A DNA stretch of 64,000 bases from Nocardioides jiangsuensis (GTDB lineage: Bacteria > Actinomycetota > Actinomycetes > Propionibacteriales > Nocardioidaceae), in NCBI RefSeq assembly GCF_019679455.1, contig NZ_JAIEZQ010000003.1:372001-436000 (forward strand), written 5' to 3'. Within the stretch, counting starts at the first letter, position 1. The number at the start of each line of letters is the position of its first letter. The notes beneath the pieces were generated by a model, which did no database searches, was not told the origin of the DNA, and worked only from the letters and a program-made list of their open reading frames with translations. The position numbers and the translations under genes are program-made. Shown here in pieces: positions 45,682-54,816 of the stretch.

Positions 45682-46895
45682 CGATGACCGCCCCGATCCG
45701 CACCCGCTCCATCCGGGTCGACGGCCCGAGCCGGGCCAAGGCGCCGCGCCCCGACTGGGTGCTCATGCTCGCCGTGGCCGGGCTGCTCGTGATGGGCACG
45801 CTCCTGGTCTGGTCGGCCACCCTGGCCCGGGACGACCTCACCGGCGGCGACCCGCAGTCCTACCTGAAGAAGCAGCTGGTCAACATCGCGATCGGCGTGG
45901 TGCTCGCGGTGATGATCACCGCCACCGACCACCGGTGGGTGCGCATCCTGGCGCCGCTGGTCTACGTCGGCTCGGTGGTCGGGCTCGCGCTCGTGCTGGG
46001 GATGGGCACGACCATCAACGGCTCCCGCTCCTGGCTGATGATCGGCGGGCTGTCGATCCAGCCCGCGGAGTTCGCCAAGCTCGCCGTCGTGATCGGCATG
46101 GCCCTGCTCGTCGCCGAGCGCACCGAGGGCTCGTGGAAGCAGCGGGAGGTGCGCCACCTCGACGTGCTCGGCATGCTCGCGATCGCGGCCGTCCCCGCGG
46201 TGCTGATCCTCCTCCAGCCCGACCTCGGCACGATGCTCGTGCTGTCGGCCACCGTGTTCGGCGTGGTCGCGGTCTCCGGCGCGCCCCGCCGCTGGCTCGC
46301 CGCGCTCTCCGGCGGCGCGGTCGCCGCGGCGGTGGGCGCGGTCCAGGCCGGCATCCTCGACGAGTACCAGCTCGACCGGCTGCTGGCCTTCACCGACCCG
46401 TCCCTCGACCCGCTCGGCGCCGGCTACAACACCGAGCAGGCGCGGATCGCGATCGGCAACGGCGGCGTGTTCGGCCAGGGCCTCTTCGACGGGTCGCAGA
46501 CGAAGTCCGGCTTCGTCCCCGAGCAGCACACCGACTTCATCTTCACCGTCGCCGGCGAGGAGCTCGGCCTGGTCGGCTCGGGCGTGCTGATCGCGCTGCT
46601 CGGGCTGGTCCTGTGGCGCGCGCTGACCATCGCCGCGCACGCCGAGGACCTGTTCGGCCGGCTCGCCGCCGGCGGCATCGCCTGCTGGTTCGGCTTCCAG
46701 GCCTTCCAGAACATCGGCATGTGCCTGGGGATCATGCCGGTCACCGGCGTCCCGCTCCCGCTGGTGTCGTACGGCGGCTCCTCGATGTTCGCGACGCTCA
46801 TGGCGATCGGGCTGCTGCAGAACATCCACCTGCGCAGCGAGCGGTCGATGGGCCTCGGCGTGGCCCGCTCCCGCCTCGTCCGCTCCCGGTTCTGA
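45678..46895 (+). CDS. rodA: Peptidoglycan glycosyltransferase RodA (SEDS family)
   Basis: A 405-residue SEDS polymerase with about ten membrane segments. Family marks are GSRSWLMIGGLSIQPAEFAKLAVV near 115-140, LLQPDLGTMLVL near 175-186, FVPEQHTDFIFTVAGEELG near 278-296 and the C-terminal VTGVPLPLVSYGGSSM. The catalytic Asp lies in the HTDF loop region. It polymerises lipid II in complex with PBP2 (mrdA), with whose stop its ATG overlaps. Last gene of the elongasome operon. The opposite-strand glycan operon ends 44 bases later. Confidence 0.94.
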   Translation: MTMTAPIRTRSIRVDGPSRAKAPRPDWVLMLAVAGLLVMGTLLVWSATLARDDLTGGDPQSYLKKQLVNIAIGVVLAVMITATDHRWVRILAPLVYVGSVVGLALVLGMGTTINGSRSWLMIGGLSIQPAEFAKLAVVIGMALLVAERTEGSWKQREVRHLDVLGMLAIAAVPAVLILLQPDLGTMLVLSATVFGVVAVSGAPRRWLAALSGGAVAAAVGAVQAGILDEYQLDRLLAFTDPSLDPLGAGYNTEQARIAIGNGGVFGQGLFDGSQTKSGFVPEQHTDFIFTVAGEELGLVGSGVLIALLGLVLWRALTIAAHAEDLFGRLAAGGIACWFGFQAFQNIGMCLGIMPVTGVPLPLVSYGGSSMFATLMAIGLLQNIHLRSERSMGLGVARSRLVRSRF

Positions 46896-46939
46896 CGCCG
46901 GGCAAGGTCCGGACCGGACGGGGCGGGACCGGGCCAGGG

Positions 46940-48274
46940 TCACGCGCCGTTCAGGTGCGGGCGCCCCGGGGCCCGGTAGGACCACCCGGCGTCGCGCCAC
47001 CGACGGGGGTCGAGCGCGTTCCGACCGTCGATGATCCGCGGCTCGTCGACGAGCGCGAGGAGCTCCACGGGGTCCAGACGCGAGAACTCCGCCCACTCGG
47101 TCAGGTGGAGCACGAGGTGGGCGCCGGTCACGGCGGAGGCGACACTGTCGGCGTAGTGCAGCGCGGGGTAGAGCCTCGCGGCGTTCGTGTTGGACCTGGG
47201 GTCGTAGACGGAGACCAGCGCACCGTGCAGGTGTAGCTGGGCGGCGACGCTCAGCGCGGGGGAGTCGCGCACGTCGTCGGTCTCCGGCTTGAAGGACGCG
47301 CCGAGCACGGCGATCCGGCGACCCAGCACGTCGCCCCGGCACTCCTCGACCGCCATCTCGACGATCTTTCGGCGCTGACGCATGTTGATGGAGTCCACCT
47401 GGCGCAGGAAGGTCAGGACCTCGCTCACACCGAGCTCGCCGGCACGTGCCATCAGTGCGCGGATGTCCTTGGGCAGACACCCGCCGCCGAACCCGAGCCC
47501 CGGCGTCAGGAAGCGGTGGCCGATGCGCACGTCATGCCCGATGGCCTCCGTCAACGTGAGGACGTCGCCGCCGGTCGCCTCGCAGAGCTCCGCCATGGCG
47601 TTGGCGAACGAGATCTTCGTGGCGAGGAACGCGTTGGCGCCGACCTTCACCAGCTCCGAGGTCGTGAGGTCGGTGACGACGACCGGTACGTCCCGGGCGA
47701 GCACGGAGGCGTACACGTGCCGGAGCACCTTCTCCGCTTCGGTCGAGGCCACGCCGAAGACCAGGCGGTCGGGTGCCAGCGTGTCGACGATGGCGTGTCC
47801 TTCGCGCATGAACTCCGGGTTCCAGGCCACCTCGACGAGGACGCCCGGAGGCGCCAGGGCACGGGACAGCTCGCTGAGCTCGGCGGCGGTACCGACCGGG
47901 ACCGTGGACTTTCCGATCAGGAAGGTGGTCCGGGAGAGCCTCGGGACCAGCGACTCGACCACGGTGCGCACCTGCGTGGTGTCCGCGGCCAGCCCGTTGC
48001 GGCGTTGCGGGGTCCCGACGCAGATGAAGTGGACGTCCGCGTGGTCGGCGAGCTCCTGGACCGACGTCGTGAACCGGAGCTGTCCCGAGGCCGTATGGCG
48101 CTCCAGCAGGGCCGCGAGGCCAGGCTCGAAGAACGGTAGCCTTCCGGCCCTCAGTGCGGCGACCCGCGCCGCGTCGGTCTCGGCGACGAGCACGTCGAAC
48201 CCGAGCTCGGCGAGACACGCCGCATGCGTCGTCCCGAGATAACCAGCACCGATGACTCCCACGCTCTCGCTCAT
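46940..48274 (-). CDS. UDP-glucose / GDP-mannose dehydrogenase family protein (UDP-sugar 6-dehydrogenase)
   Basis: A 444-residue NAD-dependent nucleotide-sugar 6-dehydrogenase. The Rossmann motif GVIGAGYLGTTHAACLA lies at 6-22, the substrate loop VAWNPEFMREG in the middle, and the catalytic Cys266 in GLGFGGGCLPKD. It oxidises UDP-glucose (or a similar sugar nucleotide) to the uronic acid for glycan synthesis. Last gene of the seven-gene minus-strand operon, coupled to the preceding kinase by ATGA. The presence of a dedicated uronate-forming enzyme suggests an acidic sugar in the product (inference). Confidence 0.92.
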   Translation of the reverse strand: MSESVGVIGAGYLGTTHAACLAELGFDVLVAETDAARVAALRAGRLPFFEPGLAALLERHTASGQLRFTTSVQELADHADVHFICVGTPQRRNGLAADTTQVRTVVESLVPRLSRTTFLIGKSTVPVGTAAELSELSRALAPPGVLVEVAWNPEFMREGHAIVDTLAPDRLVFGVASTEAEKVLRHVYASVLARDVPVVVTDLTTSELVKVGANAFLATKISFANAMAELCEATGGDVLTLTEAIGHDVRIGHRFLTPGLGFGGGCLPKDIRALMARAGELGVSEVLTFLRQVDSINMRQRRKIVEMAVEECRGDVLGRRIAVLGASFKPETDDVRDSPALSVAAQLHLHGALVSVYDPRSNTNAARLYPALHYADSVASAVTGAHLVLHLTEWAEFSRLDPVELLALVDEPRIIDGRNALDPRRWRDAGWSYRAPGRPHLNGA

Positions 48275-49389
48275 GGGACGGCCCCCCTGTCCTTTGCCGG
48301 GTTGAGTAGGTCCTCGATCAGGTCCGCGGGCGCGTCGCGGAAGGCGTACACGGCGGCGAGGCGCAGCCGCGTGCTCAAGACGTAGCCGGCGGCCCTCGTC
48401 ATCAGTCGCGGTCCGGGTGCATAGCCCTCCAGGAAGGCCGCTCGCGCGACCCACGGGCGGTCCGGCCGGCTCCGCGCGTGCAGCGCGCGGAGCTCGAAGT
48501 GGGCCAGGAGGTTGCCGACGTCCAGCGCAGGGTCCCCGGGCCCCAGCAGGTCGAGGTCGAGGAGGCCCACCGGTTGCCCACGGAGGATCATCACCTGCTT
48601 CTCGTGCAGGTCTCGGTGCACCGTCACGACCTGCGCGGAGTCCCTCTCCAGGAGCGCGCCCGCCCGTTCCAACCCGCCCCTCCACCGGTCCTCGGGGATC
48701 AGGCCGTGGTCGCTCGCCGCCGTCAGCCAGCGCCGACAGACACGCAGCTCCGCCTCCACGTCGTGGAGGGGCAGCGCCGCCGAGGGTGTCAGCTGGTGGA
48801 GCTCGCGAACCGCCGCTCCGACAGACTTCGAGGCGAGCGCCACGTCCTCGTCAGTGACGGAGTGGTCGCCCAGCTCGGCGTGGAAGGTGCGCCCCGGAAG
48901 TGGTGCCGTGGTGACGGTTCCGAGATCGACGTCGAGGTCCGTCAGCCGGGGGACGGCAATGCTGGGGATCCGGACCCTGAAGAGGGCGCTCGCCACCCGC
49001 CCGGCCAGCTCCGGTGGCATCACCTTGGTGTAGTCACCGTGCGCCTCGCGGACCACCGCGCGACGTTCGAGGCGGTGGGCCACGAGCTGGGCCCCGGGCC
49101 GCCGTAGCACCGTCCTCAGCGCCGGCAGGCGGGGATCCGCGCCTGGTTCGAGCAGCACGATGCCGGAGTGGTCAAGGGTCCAGGCAGCTCCGGCGCCGCA
49201 GGTCGCCTCGACGTCTGCTGCGACCGCCCCGCTCCGTGCCGGGTCTCGGTGCCACTGACCGGTGAGCACGCCCCGGCTGCTGTCCTGGATCTCGAGGTTC
49301 AGCTGGTCCGGACCCCGGGGGATGGCCTTCAGCAGGCGGAGACCGCTGTCCCCCAGCCGGGCGATCACCTCGTGCAGGCTCGTCACCAT
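48271..49389 (-). CDS. APH-fold small-molecule kinase, maltokinase-like loop, second of a pair
   Basis: A 372-residue phosphotransferase of the aminoglycoside-phosphotransferase fold. Catalytic loop HRDLHEKQ at 258-265 carries Asp260; the metal motif LLDLDLL lies near 276-282, then GDPALDVGNLLAHFELRAL. The usual Asn of HxDxxxxN is Gln265, as in maltokinases. The first 120 residues are a degenerate N-lobe-like region (HRDPARSG, EPGADPRLPALR). A GGGAGGGAG precedes ATG 49389, and it overlaps the next upstream gene by 7 bases. Its place between a kinase, an ABC exporter and a UDP-sugar dehydrogenase suggests a sugar or glycolipid substrate rather than an antibiotic. Confidence 0.8.
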   Translation of the reverse strand: MVTSLHEVIARLGDSGLRLLKAIPRGPDQLNLEIQDSSRGVLTGQWHRDPARSGAVAADVEATCGAGAAWTLDHSGIVLLEPGADPRLPALRTVLRRPGAQLVAHRLERRAVVREAHGDYTKVMPPELAGRVASALFRVRIPSIAVPRLTDLDVDLGTVTTAPLPGRTFHAELGDHSVTDEDVALASKSVGAAVRELHQLTPSAALPLHDVEAELRVCRRWLTAASDHGLIPEDRWRGGLERAGALLERDSAQVVTVHRDLHEKQVMILRGQPVGLLDLDLLGPGDPALDVGNLLAHFELRALHARSRPDRPWVARAAFLEGYAPGPRLMTRAAGYVLSTRLRLAAVYAFRDAPADLIEDLLNPAKDRGAVP

Positions 49390-50657
49390 GGTCCCCGCTC
49401 CCTCCCGGTAGCGCGATCGCTCTCCTCCAACGCGGCGAGCCGGCACAGCTCGCGCATCCGGTCGGGCCAGTCGGGCTCCCTGTTGCGGAAGGGCTCGGTG
49501 GCCTTGCGCAGGAGGTGGGCCGAGCCGAGGACGGACAGCCGCCGACGTGCCGGCAGTGGCCGAACCGACTCGTAGCCGGAGTACATCGCCGCGAGGGCGC
49601 GCCGACCGGGCTCGTCGGCGTCCGTCTCGGCGAGTGCTGCCGCTGCACAGGCAAGGTCGACGGCCGGCTCGCCGAGCCGCGCGCCGTCGAGGTCGATGAG
49701 CGTGACGGCGCCGTCGTCGCCCCTGATGACCTGGTCGGCCGAGAAGTCGCCGTGCAGCACGGAGCCCGGGACACACCGCCCGACGTCGGCTCCGAGCCTG
49801 CGGGCGACCTCGGTCGCCTCGGGGGAGAGGTCGGGGAGCAGGGTCGCGACGGTGGTCGCCGCCGCACGCACGGCATCCGCCTGCGTCAGCGGGTCCTCCG
49901 GTCGGAGCCTGACGCCCTGGCGCTCGTGCAGGTGCGCCAGGGCTCGTCCGGCCGCGGCGAACGAGTCCAGGTCCGACAGGTCCCGGGACACTTCCCGGCC
50001 GTCCACCCAGGCGACCGCGGCCAAGCCGTGCCGATGTGACCAGCCGAGCAGCGGCGGGGTCCTCGGTGATCCGTTCGCCAGCTGCTCGTACGCCCGTGCC
50101 GGTCCCGGCATGACAGACCTCCGGTAGGCGCGCAGGACCACCGGCGGCCCGGAGGGGTCGTCGAGCACGCCGACCCAGCGCCGCTCCGGGTTGTGACGCA
50201 CGGTGCGGGGGGACAGGGTGGACAGCCGCGGGCGCTCCGGGAGCACACGGCGCAGGAGGCGCTCCCGGGCCTGACGGTCGTGCAGCCTCGTCAGCGCGGG
50301 CAGGTCGCGGTCTCCCGCGAGGGTGGTCACGACGAGGGGGATGTCGAGATCGAGCGCGACCAGTGCGCCGGGCGGGGTGCGCCTGGCCGCCTTGGCCGCC
50401 TTGACCGCGCTCCGGTCGCTGTACGTCCGCGCCAGACAGGGGAGGGGCGCCGTCCCCTCGTCGCCCGGGCGCTGGAGGTCGAACGCGAGCACGCAGCTGA
50501 GGGTGGGCTTGTACCGGATCCGCGAGCTCCGGACGCGGCAGGGCGAGCCCGTCCGGTCCGAGACCCAGGCCGACAGTGCTGCATCGTCGAGCAGGATCCG
50601 GAGTCCCGGCAGCCCGGGATCCCGGTCGGCGAGTGCGTGGTCAGCCCAGCTGGACAT
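49383..50657 (-). CDS. APH-fold small-molecule kinase, first of a pair
   Basis: A 424-residue APH-fold protein with catalytic loop HGDFSADQ at 302-309 (Asp304, Gln309 in place of Asn) and metal motif LIDLDGARLGEPAVDLA at 320-336. The N-terminal part contains RSSRIRYKPTLSCVLAFDL and a second beta-rich piece, VLDDPSGPPVVLRAYRR, so the N-lobe may be double. ATG 50657 overlaps the ABC transporter end by 17 bases; the frame runs further up to 50723, but MSSWADHALADRDPG is the better start. The shared Gln substitution makes this and its neighbour a related pair. The substrate is unknown. Confidence 0.78.
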   Translation of the reverse strand: MSSWADHALADRDPGLPGLRILLDDAALSAWVSDRTGSPCRVRSSRIRYKPTLSCVLAFDLQRPGDEGTAPLPCLARTYSDRSAVKAAKAARRTPPGALVALDLDIPLVVTTLAGDRDLPALTRLHDRQARERLLRRVLPERPRLSTLSPRTVRHNPERRWVGVLDDPSGPPVVLRAYRRSVMPGPARAYEQLANGSPRTPPLLGWSHRHGLAAVAWVDGREVSRDLSDLDSFAAAGRALAHLHERQGVRLRPEDPLTQADAVRAAATTVATLLPDLSPEATEVARRLGADVGRCVPGSVLHGDFSADQVIRGDDGAVTLIDLDGARLGEPAVDLACAAAALAETDADEPGRRALAAMYSGYESVRPLPARRRLSVLGSAHLLRKATEPFRNREPDWPDRMRELCRLAALEESDRATGRERGPW

Positions 50658-52425
50658 CGGGCACGTTCCTTGCCTGGCGTGAGAGAACCTCGCCGGGGAC
50701 ACCGTCGTCGAGGACGGTGCCACGGTCGATCCAGATCACCCGGTCGCAGCCGAGCACGGCGTCGAGGTCATGGGTGATCAACAGGGTGGTGCGGTCGCTG
50801 GTCAGCCGTTCGAGTGCGGCGTACACCTCCCGCTCGGTCTGCTGGTCCAGGCCGGTCATGGCCTCGTCGAGGATGACGACCGCCGCGTCGCGCATCGCTG
50901 CCCGGGCGATCGCGATGCGCTGTCGCTCCCCGCCGGACAGGGTCGCGCCCCGCTCACCGACGATGGTGTCGTACCCCGAGGGCAGCCGCATGATGAAGTC
51001 GTGCGCCCCGGCCAGCCGGGCGGCGGCCACGATCTCCTCCTCGGACGTGTCCGGCAGCCCGTGCGCGATGTTGTCCCGGATGGTCGTGGCGAACAGCAGC
51101 GTCTCCTGGAGCACCACCGCGAGCTGCGTCCGGACCGAGTCCACGGTCAGGTCGCGAAGGTCCTGACCGTCGATCCGGATCTCTCCCTGTGTCGGGTCGC
51201 CGAGCCGCGACACCAGCATGGCGAGGCTGGACTTGCCCGCACCCGAGGGGCCGACGAGCGCGACCCGCTGGCCGGCGGGGATGTGCAGGCTGATGTTGCG
51301 CAGCACCATGCGCCCGGGCTCGTACGCGAGCCACACGTCGCGGAACTCGATCTCACCCTTGAACGGGTCTGCGGGCCTGGCGCCGGGCGCGTCGACGATG
51401 TCCGGCCTGACCTGGAGCAGGTCCGCGATGCGCTCGGCCGAGGCGCCCGCCTGTGCGATCCGGCCGGTGTACTTCGCCAGGTCGCGCATCGGCTTGAACG
51501 CCGCCTTGAGATAGGTGAGGAAGACCACCAGCTCGCCGGCCGTCAGCGCACCGGCAAGCGCCCGTCTGGCACCCACGTAGAGCACCAGCGCCGTGGCCAG
51601 CCCGACCAGCAGGTCGGTCTTGCGCTCGAGGCCGGCGGACAGCTTGGTCGCCTTCGCGCCGCTCTTGAGGGACTTGGCGTTCCCCTCGCCGAACCTCTGC
51701 TGCATCAGCCGCTCCAGCGAGTACGACTGCACCACGCGCATGGAGGAGAGCGTCTCGGTGGCCAGCGACGCCAGCGCGCCGTCGGCGCGACGCTGCGTCC
51801 GCGAGACGGTGGTGATCCGGCGGGTCATGTGCAGGGTCGAGAGGAGGAACGCGGGGAAGACGAGCAGGATGACCAGGGCCAGCTTCCAGTCGATGATCGT
51901 GACCACCACGAGCATGCCGACCAGGGTCAGCGTGTTGCCGGCCAGGGGCAGCGCGGCGGTCACCGCCACGTCCTTGAGCCGGCCGATGTCACTGGTGACC
52001 CGGGTGACCAGGTCGCCGGTCCGGGTGCGGTCGTGGAAGGTCAGCGGAAGCTTGTTCAGGTGGGCGTACACGTCGGCGCGCACCCTGCTCAGGATGCGGT
52101 TGCCCGCCAGCGCGAGGGTCAGCGTGTTCACGTACGAGGCCGTGGCCCGCATCGTGGTGAAGCCGACGAGCGCGAGACAGGCGACCACCAGCATGGTGGA
52201 GACGTCGGTCCCCGACGATGTGCCACCACCGGTCTTCACGATGCCGTCGATGACGTACTTCAGCGGCCACGGCTCGAGAAGGCGCATGCCCACCTCGGCG
52301 AAGAACGCGACCGAGCCGATGGCGAGCAGACGCCGCTCCGCGGCGAGATGCGGGCGCAGGTAGGGCGCGAGCCGCCGGATGCCCGACACCGAGTCCCGCA
52401 GGGTGGTGGGCCTATGCCGTGACAT
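50641..52425 (-). CDS. ABC exporter, fused membrane and ATPase domains
   Basis: A 594-residue half-transporter (type IV exporter, MsbA/multidrug type). Six membrane helices occupy about 30-325. The ATPase has Walker A GPSGAGKSS near 392, signature LSGGERQR near 497, Walker B VVILDEAMTGLD near 520 and an H-loop in LITHDLDAV. It would work as a homodimer. Embedded in the glycan operon, overlapping its neighbours at both ends (14 and 17 bases), it most likely exports a lipid-linked or soluble glycan product (inference). Confidence 0.9.
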   Translation of the reverse strand: MSRHRPTTLRDSVSGIRRLAPYLRPHLAAERRLLAIGSVAFFAEVGMRLLEPWPLKYVIDGIVKTGGGTSSGTDVSTMLVVACLALVGFTTMRATASYVNTLTLALAGNRILSRVRADVYAHLNKLPLTFHDRTRTGDLVTRVTSDIGRLKDVAVTAALPLAGNTLTLVGMLVVVTIIDWKLALVILLVFPAFLLSTLHMTRRITTVSRTQRRADGALASLATETLSSMRVVQSYSLERLMQQRFGEGNAKSLKSGAKATKLSAGLERKTDLLVGLATALVLYVGARRALAGALTAGELVVFLTYLKAAFKPMRDLAKYTGRIAQAGASAERIADLLQVRPDIVDAPGARPADPFKGEIEFRDVWLAYEPGRMVLRNISLHIPAGQRVALVGPSGAGKSSLAMLVSRLGDPTQGEIRIDGQDLRDLTVDSVRTQLAVVLQETLLFATTIRDNIAHGLPDTSEEEIVAAARLAGAHDFIMRLPSGYDTIVGERGATLSGGERQRIAIARAAMRDAAVVILDEAMTGLDQQTEREVYAALERLTSDRTTLLITHDLDAVLGCDRVIWIDRGTVLDDGVPGEVLSRQARNVPDVQLG

Positions 52426-53578
52426 GGTCTGCTCCGGCCAGTGTCAGCACCCGCGTCACGACGTCGGCCCAGTCGTGCTGCTCGACGGCGGCCCGGCGGC
52501 CGGACCGCCCGAGCGCGGCCCGCCGTGCGCGGTCTGCCCGGAGGCCGGCGAGGGCGGCGGCGAGCTGTGCCGGGTCGGCCGGGTCGACCAGGACGCCGTG
52601 CCGGCCGTGACCGAGCGTGGACGTCAGCTCCCCGGTGCGGGTGGCGACGACGGGGAGGCCGGCCGCCAGGTACTCGTAGACCTTCAGCGGCGAGAAGTAG
52701 AAGTCCGGGACGGAGGGGTACGGCGCGACGGCGACGTGCATCCGGTGCAGGAGCGTGGGTATCTCGTCGGGCGGCACGGCGCCGGTCATCTCGACCACGT
52801 CGTCGAGGGAGAGAGCGCGGACCTGGCTCCGGATCGCCTCGCGCTGTGGCCCGTCCCCGACGACGAGCAGCCGGTAGCCGTCGTCGCCTGCGGCGAGCAG
52901 GGCAACCGCGCTGACCAGGTCCTCGACGCCGTGCCAGGGCTTCAGCGACCCGACGAAGCCTATGGTGAACGGCGTCTCGTCGGGCGGCTCGGCGGCCGGC
53001 CGCACCCTGTGGGTGTCGACGCCGTTGCCGACGACGTGGACGCGCTCCGGGTTCGTGCTGTGCGCCCGAGCCCAGGCCGCGACGCGCTCGCTGACGCACA
53101 CGACTGTCCCGGCCCGCGACAGCACCTCGTGGGCCACCCGCTCGGCCGCCGTACGGTCGACCAGCACGCGGTGCAGGCTCTGCTCCTCGACCAGGGGGGC
53201 GTTGACCTCCACCACGCTGGGGACTCCGCGCTCGGCGGCCCAGGCCGTCGCCGAACGGCCCCAGAGCGCGTACCGCTCGTAGACCAGGTCGACACCGCCC
53301 TGGTGTGCCAGGTGGTCCAGAACGTCGACGACGTGGTCGTCCGCGCGCCGCAGGGCGTGCTCTCGCGCCCGTGCCGACTCGGCGGTGGCGACCGGAAGCA
53401 CGTGCACCGGCATGGCGGGCAGGTGCGCGGGCCGGTCGTCGCCGACCCGGGCGGCGATCACCTGCAGCTGGTCTCCCCGAGCGGTCAGAGCACCCAGAAC
53501 CGCCTGGACGTGCACCGAAGCCCCCTTGCGGCCGAAGACCGGGACTCCGGGGTCGGTGCAGACGTAGGCGACGCGCAT
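52412..53578 (-). CDS. Glycosyltransferase, GT4 family, GT-B fold
   Basis: A 388-residue retaining glycosyltransferase. MRVAYVCTDPGVPVFGRKGASVHVQ is the N-terminal Rossmann start; GFVGSLKPWHGVEDLVSAVALL and the C-terminal donor site YEYLAAGLPVVATRTGEL are the GT4 signature. It transfers a sugar from a nucleotide donor to a lipid, glycan or small molecule; the sugar cannot be told. ATG 53578 overlaps the stop of the next upstream GT (ATGA), and its own stop lies inside the ABC gene. Confidence 0.9.
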   Translation of the reverse strand: MRVAYVCTDPGVPVFGRKGASVHVQAVLGALTARGDQLQVIAARVGDDRPAHLPAMPVHVLPVATAESARAREHALRRADDHVVDVLDHLAHQGGVDLVYERYALWGRSATAWAAERGVPSVVEVNAPLVEEQSLHRVLVDRTAAERVAHEVLSRAGTVVCVSERVAAWARAHSTNPERVHVVGNGVDTHRVRPAAEPPDETPFTIGFVGSLKPWHGVEDLVSAVALLAAGDDGYRLLVVGDGPQREAIRSQVRALSLDDVVEMTGAVPPDEIPTLLHRMHVAVAPYPSVPDFYFSPLKVYEYLAAGLPVVATRTGELTSTLGHGRHGVLVDPADPAQLAAALAGLRADRARRAALGRSGRRAAVEQHDWADVVTRVLTLAGADHVTA

Positions 53579-54816
53579 CAGACGGTCACCACCCGGCGCT
53601 CCCGCGCGGCCTCGCGGATCAGCTGCCACAGGAGGGCGGTGTTCTTACGGGTGTCGAAGTTCGCCTCGACGTGCCTCCTGCCTGCTTCGGCGAGCCGGCA
53701 CCTCAGCCCGGGCTGGTTGATCAGCGCGCCGAGGGCGGCGGCCAGCGCGGCCACGTCGCCCTCGGGCACCAGGAGCCCGGTCCGGCCGTCCACCACGGCC
53801 TCGGGGATCCCGGTGACGGGCGTTGCGACGACCGGGGTACCCAGCGCCAGCCCCTCCAGGACGACCGTCGGAAGACCGTCGCGATTGCCGTCCGCACCCA
53901 CGACGCACGGAGCTGCCAGCGCGGCGGCCCCCTTGATCAACGCCAGGGTCCTGCCTTGGGGGAGCGGGCCGTGGAACGTCACGACGCCGGTGAGCCCCAG
54001 CGCAGCAGTCCGCGCGCGCAGAGCCTCCTCCTCCGGGCCCGCTCCCACGACGTCGAGCCGCACCGTCCGTCCGTCGCGGACCATCAGGGCGAGGGCGTCG
54101 AGCAGCCGGTCGAACCCCTTCTTCTCCACGAGCCGCCCCACTCCGACGACACGGGGTGGCCGGCGCAGGGGCGCGGACGGGAGGAGAGCCTCGAGGTCCA
54201 GCCCGTTGTAGATCCGCACCACCCGGTCCGCTCTCGCGCCGTACGTGGACCTGAGGAAGGCGAGGTTGTAGTCGCTGATCGTGACCGCGGCGGCTGCGTC
54301 CGCGAGCTTCTGACCGAGCTCAGCCGGGTTCACCTCGTCGTGGAACACGTCCTTGGCGTGTGCCGTGAAGCTGTAGGTCACCCCTGCCATCCGGGCCGCG
54401 AGGCGGGCGACCGTGGCCGCGACCGACGCGAAGTGTGCATGGAGATGGTCGACACCGTGCGCGACGACGAGACTCGCCAGCTCCACCGCCTGCGCCGCGT
54501 CCTCCGGGTCGACGGCGAGCAGGTGGGGGAGTGCGCTCTCGAGCGAGCCCGGCAGCTGCGCGTCGCCCAGTCGGAGGGTGTCCCAGAGGTCGGTCGGTTT
54601 CAGCTGGCGCTGCAGGTAGGTGACGGGCGCCCGCACCTGCGCCAGTGCCTCGTGGAAGTGCCCGTCGACCGGGGTGCGGAGCGAGAAGATCTCCACGTCC
54701 GCGCCCAGTGCCTCCATGGCCAGGATCTCGGTCAGGATGAAGGTCTCGGAGAACCGCGGGTACATCTTCAGCACGTAACCGACGCGCGGTCCGGACGGGT
54801 CAGACGCTGCCAGCAT
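53578..54816 (-). CDS. Glycosyltransferase, GT4 family, colanic-acid type
   Basis: A 412-residue GT-B enzyme. VGYVLKMYPRFSETFILTEILAMEALGADVEIFSLR is the start typical of WcaL-like exopolysaccharide glycosyltransferases, with the donor site DGLPTVVLEGLALGTPVVATPVTGIPE near 320-345 and HLHAHFAS, FTAHAKDVF in the acceptor half. ATG 54816 overlaps the preceding gene's end by 17 bases. This family adds hexoses in surface polysaccharides, which points to an exopolysaccharide or glycolipid product. Confidence 0.9.
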   Translation of the reverse strand: MLAASDPSGPRVGYVLKMYPRFSETFILTEILAMEALGADVEIFSLRTPVDGHFHEALAQVRAPVTYLQRQLKPTDLWDTLRLGDAQLPGSLESALPHLLAVDPEDAAQAVELASLVVAHGVDHLHAHFASVAATVARLAARMAGVTYSFTAHAKDVFHDEVNPAELGQKLADAAAAVTISDYNLAFLRSTYGARADRVVRIYNGLDLEALLPSAPLRRPPRVVGVGRLVEKKGFDRLLDALALMVRDGRTVRLDVVGAGPEEEALRARTAALGLTGVVTFHGPLPQGRTLALIKGAAALAAPCVVGADGNRDGLPTVVLEGLALGTPVVATPVTGIPEAVVDGRTGLLVPEGDVAALAAALGALINQPGLRCRLAEAGRRHVEANFDTRKNTALLWQLIREAARERRVVTV

